Source: an uncultured Roseburia sp.
Lineage (GTDB): Bacteria; Bacillota; Clostridia; Lachnospirales; Lachnospiraceae
Assembly (NCBI GenBank): GCA_947564765.1
Contig: CANODN010000150.1
Coordinates: 1-5,592, forward strand
Reading direction: 5' to 3'
Length of the DNA stretch: 5,592 nucleotides
Below are positions 1 through 5,570 of this stretch, in pieces (position 1 is the stretch's first letter; the number at the start of each line of letters is the position of its first letter). Below the pieces are notes generated by a model. That model made no database searches and was not told the origin of the DNA. It saw only the letters and a list, made by a program, of their open reading frames with translations. The position numbers and the translations under genes are program-made.

Positions 1-116
1 AAGTCAATCGGTATAATCAACGGCTCTGTCTTGTCTATTGTAAATTGAATTGCTTCTTTCTTTTCTGTATTTTCGTTCCTATTTCCGCACAATTCCCGCC
101 GTATCAATAAAATCAT
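1..116 (-). CDS. Possible partial ORF overlapping the metA 3' end, running off the left edge
   Basis: A frame different from metA stays open from an ATG at 116-114 to the window edge, 38 codons. The other two minus-strand frames both close in this stretch: the metA frame at its own stop and again near the edge, the third near base 36. The later residues (NENTEKKEAIQFTIDKTEP and on) look plausible as protein, being Glu/Lys-rich and then alternating hydrophobic. No good Shine-Dalgarno site precedes the ATG, so the real start may be a TTG further in, or the open frame may be chance. I do not recognise the product. It matters because no terminator follows metA, so transcription may continue into a further gene. 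Confidence 0.25.
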   Translation of the reverse strand, partial: MILLIRRELCGNRNENTEKKEAIQFTIDKTEPLIIPID

Positions 117-1011
117 AAGGTGTCTGCTGATATACGTAGTAATTGAGCCAATTCGAATATAATGCATTGCCATGGCTTCTCCACTGCAGATGCGGACGCA
201 TAGCAGGATCATCATCCGGATAATAATTCTTTGGCATTGCAATATCAATCCCTTTGCCAATATCCCGTTTATATTCTTTATCCAATGTGATCCTGTCATA
301 TTCCGGATGCCCCATGACAAAAATCCGCCTTCCTTCATCTGCAATCGCCAAAAATACACCTACTTCCTCTGACTCTGCAAGAATCGTCAGGTCCTTTACC
401 GCCCGGATATCTTCCGTCCGATTCTCGGTATTTCTGGAATGAGGCGCCATAAAACGATCGTCAAATCCTCGTACCAGAGGCACCTTCCGGTTTCTGACAC
501 AATGTTCAAAAATACCGGATACCTTCTGATCAAGGATATGCTTTCGAATCCCATAATGATAATAAAGTCCGGCCTGGGCTCCCCAGCACAAATGCATGGT
601 GGAGGTCACGTTTGTTTTGCTCCAGTCCATAATCGTACAAAGCTCGTTCCAGTAATCCACCTCTTCAAAATCCAGCATCTCCACCGGCGCCCCTGTAATA
701 ATCAGCCCATCAAATCTCTGCTCCTTCACGTCAGGAAACGTCTGATAAAATTTATTCAGATGGCTCATGGAGGTATGCTTGGATTCATGACTTGTAACCG
801 TCAGAAACGTAATATCCACCTGCAGCGGCGTATTGGACAAAGAACGTAAAAGCTGCAGCTCTGTCTCTTCCTTTAAAGGCATCAGGTTCAAAATTGCAAT
901 GCTGATCGGGCGAATATCCTGATGCATGGCCCGGTTTTCATCCATGACAAATATGTTTTCTTTTTCTAGAATCTCTTTTGCCGGTAAATCACTTTGTGTA
1001 CGAATCGGCAT
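79..1011 (-). CDS. metAA: Homoserine O-acetyltransferase, MetA/HTS family (MetAA)
   Basis: This cytoplasmic enzyme acylates the hydroxyl of L-homoserine, the first committed step of methionine synthesis. The 310 residues are full length for the MetA family (class I glutamine amidotransferase-like fold). The nucleophile is Cys142 in HLCWGAQAG, and the other catalytic residues are His235 and Glu237 in MGHPEYD. Residue 111, in the motif GAPVEMLDFE, is Glu. In the characterised Bacillus cereus enzyme Glu at this position favours acetyl-CoA, while Gly as in E. coli MetA favours succinyl-CoA. I therefore infer that the product is O-acetylhomoserine, despite the common 'succinyltransferase' label. 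The ATG is preceded by AAGGTG five bases upstream. The gene starts 28 bases after the ligA stop with no leader of its own, so it is probably co-transcribed with ligA. No SAM riboswitch or T-box lies directly upstream. The family call is very secure; the acyl donor is inferred from one residue. Confidence 0.96.
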   Translation of the reverse strand: MPIRTQSDLPAKEILEKENIFVMDENRAMHQDIRPISIAILNLMPLKEETELQLLRSLSNTPLQVDITFLTVTSHESKHTSMSHLNKFYQTFPDVKEQRFDGLIITGAPVEMLDFEEVDYWNELCTIMDWSKTNVTSTMHLCWGAQAGLYYHYGIRKHILDQKVSGIFEHCVRNRKVPLVRGFDDRFMAPHSRNTENRTEDIRAVKDLTILAESEEVGVFLAIADEGRRIFVMGHPEYDRITLDKEYKRDIGKGIDIAMPKNYYPDDDPAMRPHLQWRSHGNALYSNWLNYYVYQQTPYDFIDTAGIVRK

Positions 1012-1039
1012 ATCCGCACCTTCTTTCTATTATAATTTA

Positions 1040-3040
1040 TTACTTTTCTTTTGTCATATGAAGCAGTTCTTCTTCGGAAATGATAGAAATTCCCAAATCC
1101 TGCGCTTTTTTTAATTTACTTCCCGCATTTTCTCCGGCCAGAAGGTAATTCGTTTTTTTCGATACAGATCCGGTTACCTTTCCGCCAAATTGTTCGATAT
1201 ATGCAGCAGCTTCCTTTCTGTCCATATTCGGCAGCGTTCCCGTAATCACAAAGGTCAGACCGGAAAATATGAGATCTCCCCTGTCTTCCTCCAGGCATTC
1301 CATATTCAGTCCTTCCTGTTTTAACTGCTCCATTAATTTTTTGTTTTCTTCTTTTTCAAAAAATCGAAGAATACAGTCTGCAGATACGGCTCCGATATCC
1401 TCTACTTCCTGCAGCTCATCCGAGGATGCCTGCATCAACACGTCAAAGCTTCTCATCTTCCGCATAATAGCCTTGGCCGCCGCTTTTCCCACATTGGAAA
1501 TGCCAAGTCCCGTCAAAAGCTGGTAAGCATCATTTTCTTTGGATTTTTCAATCGCCTCTAAAAGCTTATCGGTATTTTTTTCCTTTCCGATGATTCCTTC
1601 CTCAATCAGAGCATCTCTGTGATCCTTTAAGCGGTAAATATCTGCAACACTACTAATATATCCCTTTTTGATCAATTCTTCAATATAGACAGTGCCGAAT
1701 CCTTTGATATCCATGGCATCCCTGCCGACAAAATTAATGATATGCCGTTCCAGCTGTGCCGGGCAATTCTCATTGGTACATTTGATATCTGCCGTATCCT
1801 TATCCCGTACTGTCTTTTCTTTGCACACCGGACAAATCTCCGGAATCCGGAATTTCTCCCAGTCAGCCGGACGTTTTTCTTTCCGGACTTCTTTTATTTT
1901 GGGTATGATCTCACCGGATTTGTATACCACAACGGTATCTCCGATTCCGATGTCCAGCTCATCCATAAAATCCTGATTGTGAAGCGTCGCTCTGGAAACA
2001 GACGTACCGCAGAGACGGACCGGTTCAAATACTGCAGTAGGCGTAATGCGTCCGGTGCGCCCCACCGACAGCTCAATCTCCTTTAATACGGATTCCTTTT
2101 CCTCCGGCGGATATTTATAAGCCACTGCCCAGCGCGGCACCTTTGAGGTTGCTCCCAGGCGTTCTCTGTCACTGTAGCGGTTGAGCTTCACCACTGCCCC
2201 ATCAATATCATAAGAAAGATTTCCTCTGTTTTCACTGATTGCTTCAATGGCATTCCAGACTTCTTCCCCCGTTTTGCAGATCCTGTAATCGTCAATCACC
2301 GGTATTCCCTGTTTCTTCAAATATTCATACCCTTGTGTATGTGTTTCAAAGGTAATTCCTCTTGTCTGCTGAATATTAAATACAAACATGGAAAGCTTTC
2401 TTTCTCTGGTGATAGACGCATCTAACTGACGAAGTGTTCCGGCGGCACAGTTTCTGGGATTGGCAAACGGCTTCCTGCCTGCCAGCTCCTGGCGTTCATT
2501 GACTGCCGCAAAATCCTCGTTTTTCATATAAACCTCACCCCGGACCTCCAGATATTCCGGCGTATCTTTTAGTTTCCGTTTTACATCTCCTATCACTTTT
2601 GCATTTTCCGTTACATCTTCTCCGAAATTAATGCCGTCTCCTCTTGTCTCTGCCAGCTTCAATTCCCCGTTTTCATAGCGAAGAGACATGGAAAGTCCAT
2701 CGATCTTATATTCTACCACAAATTCCGGATCTTCCAGCTGCTCTCTCATCTCTTCCACAAATTTGAAAACATCTTCTTTGGAAAATACGTCCTGTAAACT
2801 TAGCATAGGCACATTATGACGGACTAAAACCCCGGCTTTGCGCTTTGCCGTTCCCCCTACCTTCTGGGTTGGAGAATCCTTTGATAGCAATTCGGGATTT
2901 TCCTGTTCCAGTTTTTTCAGCTCCTGCATCAGCTGGTCAAATTCATAATCGGAAATCTCCGGGTTATCTTCGTTATAATAACGGTTACTGTGATATTCTA
3001 TCTGCTTTCGTAATTCAGATATTCTTTCTTTTATATCCAT
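1040..3040 (-). CDS. ligA: NAD-dependent DNA ligase LigA
   Basis: LigA seals nicks in DNA during replication and repair, using NAD+ to form an enzyme-AMP intermediate; it is normally essential in bacteria. All domains are present in 666 residues, the usual length. Domain Ia, which binds the NMN half of NAD, carries YYNEDNPEISDYEFD at 21-35. The adenylation domain has the nucleophile Lys112 in KIDG, with the later motifs DGAVVK (280-285) and AYKYPPEE (307-314). The OB fold begins near SVGRTGRITP (325-334). A four-cysteine zinc finger uses Cys403, Cys406, Cys421 and Cys426. Helix-hairpin-helix repeats span about 445-575, including GLGISNVG. A BRCT domain fills about 588-666 (FVITGTLPNM, then the SVSKKTNYLLAG motif). 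No key residue is missing. The ATG has an AAGGAG site seven bases upstream. It lies 65 bases after rluF and 28 before metA on the same strand. Confidence 0.99.
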   Translation of the reverse strand: MDIKERISELRKQIEYHSNRYYNEDNPEISDYEFDQLMQELKKLEQENPELLSKDSPTQKVGGTAKRKAGVLVRHNVPMLSLQDVFSKEDVFKFVEEMREQLEDPEFVVEYKIDGLSMSLRYENGELKLAETRGDGINFGEDVTENAKVIGDVKRKLKDTPEYLEVRGEVYMKNEDFAAVNERQELAGRKPFANPRNCAAGTLRQLDASITRERKLSMFVFNIQQTRGITFETHTQGYEYLKKQGIPVIDDYRICKTGEEVWNAIEAISENRGNLSYDIDGAVVKLNRYSDRERLGATSKVPRWAVAYKYPPEEKESVLKEIELSVGRTGRITPTAVFEPVRLCGTSVSRATLHNQDFMDELDIGIGDTVVVYKSGEIIPKIKEVRKEKRPADWEKFRIPEICPVCKEKTVRDKDTADIKCTNENCPAQLERHIINFVGRDAMDIKGFGTVYIEELIKKGYISSVADIYRLKDHRDALIEEGIIGKEKNTDKLLEAIEKSKENDAYQLLTGLGISNVGKAAAKAIMRKMRSFDVLMQASSDELQEVEDIGAVSADCILRFFEKEENKKLMEQLKQEGLNMECLEEDRGDLIFSGLTFVITGTLPNMDRKEAAAYIEQFGGKVTGSVSKKTNYLLAGENAGSKLKKAQDLGISIISEEELLHMTKEK

Positions 3041-3105
3041 TTCTCTGCTCCTTCTGCTTCATCAAAACCTATTCTTTATCCACAACCCTGCAAAAAAATC
3101 ATACA

Positions 3106-3849
3106 TTATTCCTTTCGGGACGCTGCAGGATTATTTTTAGAGTCAGCCAGCATCCTCTGAAGCTGTTTGTATTCTTTCTCTGTGATATGGCGATAGGTCC
3201 CCGGCTTCAAATCTCCCAAAGAAATATTCATGATCCGAACCCTTTTTAAAGTTTCCACACGATAATCGAAATATTCACACATTCTGCGGATCTGGCGATT
3301 ATATCCCTGTGTCAGAATAATTTTAAATTTTCTTTTTCCAAGCTTTTCCACTCTGCATTTTCTGGTGGTAACGCCAAGCTCTACCAAGGGTATTCCTCCG
3401 GCCATTCCCTTTAAAAAAGAGTCTGTCAGAGGCCTGTTGACTGTCACCTCATATTCCCGTTCATGCATATTTGCGGCGCGCATCATTTTATTCACCATTT
3501 CTCCCTGATTTGTCATAAAAATCAAACCGGAAGAATCCTTATCCAGCCTGCCCACAGGATAAATGCGTTTGGGATAGTTGATAAAATCTACAATATTATC
3601 CTTTTCCCGTTTTTCTGCGGTGCAGACAATACCCACCGGCTTGTGAACGGCAATCAAAATCCGTTCTTTTTCTTTTTCCACAGGAACCCCCAAAAAAAGC
3701 ACCTGCTGTCCGGGAAACACTCTGCTTCCCTGCTCTGCCGGATTTCCGTCTATTGTAACATTTCCGGCTTCGATCTGTCTGTCAGCCTCCCGCCTGGAAC
3801 AAACGCCTGCTTCACTTAAAAATTTGTTAATCCGTATGCCTTCTGCCAT
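3106..3849 (-). CDS. rluF: 23S rRNA pseudouridine synthase, RluF-type (RsuA/RluB/E/F family)
   Basis: The enzyme isomerises a specific uridine in rRNA to pseudouridine. E. coli RluF acts on U2604 of 23S rRNA, and that target is inferred here from similarity. Residues 5-50 form an S4 RNA-binding domain (IRINKFLSEAGVCSRREAD). The catalytic aspartate is Asp103 in PVGRLDKDSSGL. The family motif GYNRQIRRMCEYFDY (182-196) is followed by RVRIMNISLGDL, which matches RluF better than RluB or RsuA. Other RluF-like stretches are HEREYEVTV and the GGIPL region. At 247 residues it lacks the long Lys-rich C-terminal tail of E. coli RluF. I place the start at the ATG at 3849 because GGAGG sits five bases upstream of it. 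A TTG at 3870 would put that ribosome site inside the coding region and add seven residues (MYIAEEE) before the S4 domain. The upstream gap holds a hairpin able to mask the ribosome site. The exact target base is less certain than the family. Confidence 0.92.
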   Translation of the reverse strand: MAEGIRINKFLSEAGVCSRREADRQIEAGNVTIDGNPAEQGSRVFPGQQVLFLGVPVEKEKERILIAVHKPVGIVCTAEKREKDNIVDFINYPKRIYPVGRLDKDSSGLIFMTNQGEMVNKMMRAANMHEREYEVTVNRPLTDSFLKGMAGGIPLVELGVTTRKCRVEKLGKRKFKIILTQGYNRQIRRMCEYFDYRVETLKRVRIMNISLGDLKPGTYRHITEKEYKQLQRMLADSKNNPAASRKE

Positions 3850-3854
3850 TTCTT

Positions 3855-3859
3855 CCTCC
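3855..3859 (-). promoter_or_regulatory. Shine-Dalgarno site that fixes the rluF start
   Basis: On the minus strand GGAGG lies five bases before the ATG at 3849, a near-perfect match to the anti-Shine-Dalgarno sequence. It decides between this ATG and an in-frame TTG 21 bases further upstream. The same bases can pair with CTCC in the 3' arm of the upstream hairpin. Confidence 0.85.
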
Positions 3860-3871
3860 GCTATATACAAA

Positions 3872-3924
3872 ATACGGAGACTGCTGTCATCTGTGAGTTC
3901 CCACCGATGCTTAGGTCTCCGTAT
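3872..3924 (-). promoter_or_regulatory. Structured RNA element in the rluF leader, candidate attenuator or switch
   Basis: A perfect 10-bp inverted repeat (ATACGGAGAC at one end, GTCTCCGTAT at the other) closes a 33-nt interior. Read on the minus strand, the interior folds further: CATC pairs with GATG, then after one G-A mismatch GTG pairs with CAC, leaving a six-base loop. The two helices are separated by an internal loop (CTAAG against ACAGCA). The 3' arm is followed by a short, weak U tract (TTTTG), so it could be a poor terminator. The same 3' arm (TCTCCGTAT) can instead pair with ATA-G-CGGAGG at 3855-3864, with one bulged G and a seven-base loop, hiding the rluF ribosome site. The two folds exclude each other. 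I do not recognise a known riboswitch class. The pairings are read from sequence; the regulatory role is inferred. Confidence 0.5.
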
Positions 3925-3950
3925 ATGAATCCGATGTGATAATACAACGA

Positions 3951-5267
3951 TTACTGAAGTAATTCTGTTTTGATAAAGCCTGTCTTATCTCCGTAAGTTA
4001 CTTTTGTCCAGCCTTCCGCATAACTCATAATTACAGTAACTTTCTCTCCTGCAAAGGCAGTTGCTATCTTTTCAGCATCTTCTCCCATAGATTTTCTAAT
4101 ATTCACGCTCTGCTGAATTGTGATTACTGCACCTTCCTGTAATGCACCTCCGGCGGATGCGGAGGGCTGCTCTGCTTCCGGCTCTGATGTAGCTGCCGGA
4201 GCTTCCGTGGAAAGATATTCTGATTTTACATAACCCTGTGTTCCATTGCTGTAATCGATACGGCTCCAGCCATCCTTATCCTCCAAACGTGTTGTCTTCG
4301 TACCTGGTTCTAACTGGCCTAATACCTCTGCCGTCTCACTGGCCTCTGCCCGGACATTGACTTTATCGGTAGCATATACGGTTACAGCTGATGCAAGCTC
4401 TGCTGCTTTCTTCTCTTCTTCTGCCTTCTTTGCTGCCTCTTCCTCTGCAGCCTTCTTGGCAGCTTCTTCTGCCGCAAGCTGTTCTTCCTCTGCTTTCTTA
4501 GCTGCTGCTGCCTGCTCGGAAGCCCATACGGTAATATCGTTCGGTATGGTTGTTTCGATAAATGTTTTTAAATCTTCATCCGAAGCAAGCGCTGCTTCAT
4601 ATTTCTGCTGGATCTCTGTCTGCAGGGCAACAACATCTTCCTGCTGGCTGAAATTTTCGATAAATGCTATCACATTTTCATCTACTTCAAATTCATCCAT
4701 TTTGGAATTGAACAATCCATAGAGATTATCAATGTAGAAGCTTCCATCTTCTCTTGTTCTTACATAGAAGGTCTCTAATCCCGGCGCCGTTGTCTTAATA
4801 TCCTTAAATTTGATTTCCATATAAACAGATACAATATAAGAAGAATCATCCATTCCCTTCTTGGTATAGCAGGAAATGTTTTTGTATTTCTTTACATACT
4901 TGCTGAATTCTGAAATATAACTTTTCTCTGCATCGGAAACCGGATCTGCCAGCTTGGCAATCTTTTTGGTATTGCCCTTTGCATATGCTTTATAGTAATT
5001 GTTGATCAGCTCGTTAATCAGAGGATATGCATCCTGTGAATAATCCTCCGGGGCTTCTGTCTCCTCCAGAAGCGCTTCCGTCCCCTCCTGCGGCTTTTCA
5101 TCTCCCTTGCCGCCCATAACATTAATCAATATAATCAACAGTAAAACAACTACAACCGCTCCTGCAATATACAGTATATTCTTCTGGCAAAACTCCTTTA
5201 CAGCGTCAAATCCCTGTCCGTTCTGATTTTCATTTGTATTCTTTCCGTTATTTGTCTGATCACTCAT
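3951..5267 (-). CDS. Membrane-anchored protein with two C-terminal SH3b domains
   Basis: The function is not known; the layout suggests a cell-envelope protein that contacts the wall. Residues 1-30 are a polar, Asn/Gln-rich tail, probably cytoplasmic. Residues 31-51 (ILYIAGAVVVVLLLIILINV and on) form one membrane helix, with no lipobox and no clear signal-peptidase site, so it should stay anchored with its C-terminus outside. An acidic linker (55-78) leads to a mixed alpha/beta region (about 79-190) that could be NTF2-like, followed by a helical region to about 250. Residues 252-293 are a highly charged Ala/Glu/Lys helix. SH3b-1 spans about 295-353 (VNVRAEAS...GWSRIDY...GYVKSEYL) and SH3b-2 about 380-437 (VNIRKSMG...GWTKVTY...GFIKTELL), joined by a Ser/Pro/Ala/Glu-rich linker. 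No hydrolase domain is present. The ATG is preceded by TAGGAGG eight bases upstream. It is the first confident gene after the minus-strand promoter. Confidence 0.9.
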   Translation of the reverse strand: MSDQTNNGKNTNENQNGQGFDAVKEFCQKNILYIAGAVVVVLLLIILINVMGGKGDEKPQEGTEALLEETEAPEDYSQDAYPLINELINNYYKAYAKGNTKKIAKLADPVSDAEKSYISEFSKYVKKYKNISCYTKKGMDDSSYIVSVYMEIKFKDIKTTAPGLETFYVRTREDGSFYIDNLYGLFNSKMDEFEVDENVIAFIENFSQQEDVVALQTEIQQKYEAALASDEDLKTFIETTIPNDITVWASEQAAAAKKAEEEQLAAEEAAKKAAEEEAAKKAEEEKKAAELASAVTVYATDKVNVRAEASETAEVLGQLEPGTKTTRLEDKDGWSRIDYSNGTQGYVKSEYLSTEAPAATSEPEAEQPSASAGGALQEGAVITIQQSVNIRKSMGEDAEKIATAFAGEKVTVIMSYAEGWTKVTYGDKTGFIKTELLQ

Positions 5268-5358
5268 ATTCTTTTCCTCCTAACCAATGCCTGTACCGGC
5301 ACACACATTCATCTATTTTTATACATTTTTCAGGCATCCTGTCATATTCCTCACTCAT
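5260..5358 (-). CDS. Possible 32-residue leader ORF overlapping the SH3b gene start
   Basis: An ATG at 5358 opens a 32-codon frame (MSEEYDRMPEKC to WLGGKEYE) whose TGA overlaps the start of the SH3b gene by eight bases. The SH3b Shine-Dalgarno site lies inside it, an arrangement seen in translational coupling. It lies wholly downstream of the predicted promoter. An in-frame ATG at 5376 would add six residues. The peptide has three cysteines close together (CIKIDECVC) and a later His. Against it, neither start has a convincing ribosome site (AGG sits only one base before the ATG at 5358), and a frame this short can be chance. Confidence 0.2.
   Translation of the reverse strand: MSEEYDRMPEKCIKIDECVCRYRHWLGGKEYE
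5287..5337 (-). promoter_or_regulatory. Leader hairpin just upstream of the SH3b gene ribosome site
   Basis: ATGCCTG and CAGGCAT form a perfect 7-bp inverted repeat, extendable by one G-U pair, around a 37-base AT-rich loop. The 3' arm ends a few bases before the TAGGAGG ribosome site, so the hairpin could affect ribosome access or mRNA stability. The loop is long for the stem, so stability in the cell is uncertain. Confidence 0.3.
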
Positions 5359-5404
5359 ACCTGCTCTGGTTATCATAAATAAAATGGCATAATGTCCGTT
5401 TTTT

Positions 5405-5433
5405 AGGATAGCAAACCATACCTTAAAAGTCAA
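5405..5433 (-). promoter_or_regulatory. Sigma-A-like promoter for the SH3b-rluF-ligA-metA unit
   Basis: On the minus strand the -35 box TTGACT (5433-5428, five of six consensus bases) is followed by a 17-base spacer and the -10 box TATCCT (5410-5405, four of six). Transcription would start near 5398, giving a leader of about 130 nt. The region just upstream of the -35 box is AT-rich, like an UP element. No other promoter this good was seen before the downstream genes. Confidence 0.6.
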
Positions 5434-5464
5434 CCCGTTATAAAAAATTAATTTGGAGAATTTG

Positions 5465-5493
5465 TTGACATTTCTGCACCTATGTATTATTAT
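5465..5493 (+). promoter_or_regulatory. Strong sigma-A-like promoter of the tRNA-Arg fragment
   Basis: A perfect -35 box TTGACA (5465-5470), a 17-base spacer and a -10 box TATTAT (5488-5493, five of six). A TATAAT at 5491-5496 is the alternative, with a long 20-base spacer. Transcription would begin near 5500, just before the tRNA-like sequence at 5504, as is typical of tRNA genes. It diverges from the SH3b-unit promoter, and the two -35 boxes are separated by 31 AT-rich bases. Confidence 0.7.
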
Positions 5494-5503
5494 AATTCTG
5501 GTC

Positions 5504-5545
5504 TGCAACCGTAGTCTAACGGATAGAACACAGGACTCCGCCTCC
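5504..5545 (+). pseudogene. 5' half of a tRNA-Arg(CCG) gene, 3' half missing
   Basis: The sequence reads as a tRNA from position 1 to about 41. It has a 5' acceptor strand GCAACCG, T8-A9, and a D-arm GTCTAACGGATAGAAC with the conserved A14 and G18-G19. An anticodon stem CAGGA and a loop CTCCGCC carry anticodon CCG (5538-5540), which reads Arg codon CGG. The match then fails. Only three of five anticodon-stem pairs can form (28 and 27 mismatch), base 37 is C instead of the usual purine, and the D-stem has a C12-A23 mismatch. No T-arm (GGTTCGAATCC-like) and no 3' acceptor complement (CGGTTGC) occur before the window end. A short ATTCCAGT at 5546-5553 resembles the end of a T-arm but may be chance. 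I infer a truncated or displaced tRNA fragment; it is unlikely to be functional. Confidence 0.65.
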
Positions 5546-5548
5546 ATT

Positions 5549-5570
5549 CCAGTTTATTCTTGGCTTTTTT
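5549..5570 (+). terminator. Weak possible terminator after the tRNA fragment
   Basis: CCAG and TTGG can form a four-base-pair stem with one G-U pair around a seven-base loop, followed by C and six T. The stem is too short for confidence, but its place just after a promoter-driven RNA fragment makes it plausible. The bases after it (5571-5592) show nothing I can identify. Confidence 0.25.

Noticed and set aside
439..849. A 136-codon plus-strand frame inside metA, and similar plus-strand frames within ligA and rluF.
   Set aside because: They lie wholly antisense to conserved genes, lack recognisable motifs, and I see no ribosome site supporting them.
3040..3105. A seven-T run (minus strand) between rluF and ligA as a terminator.
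   Set aside because: No adequate stem precedes the run; only a three-base-pair TCC/GGA hairpin is possible, and it is too far upstream.
3915..3950. A promoter for rluF (TTGTAT, 16 bases, TATACG on the minus strand) in the gap after the SH3b gene.
   Set aside because: The boxes match only three and four of six consensus bases, and the -10 overlaps the first arm of the hairpin; it cannot be told from chance.
4389..4514. Low-complexity GC-T-rich DNA that looks like a tandem repeat.
   Set aside because: No fixed repeat unit is kept at DNA level; the pattern comes from Ala/Glu/Lys codons in the charged helix.
4357..4722. A Ser/Ala-rich plus-strand frame of 121 codons.
   Set aside because: It is the antisense of the Ala/Glu/Lys helix and neighbouring part of the SH3b protein; biased codons (GCA, GCT, GAA, AAG) leave the opposite strand free of stops.
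5260..5547. A 95-codon minus-strand frame from an ATG at 5547.
   Set aside because: Its first part runs antisense through the tRNA fragment and through both promoters, and it has no ribosome site. Only its last 32 codons lie in the predicted transcript, and those are listed separately at low confidence.
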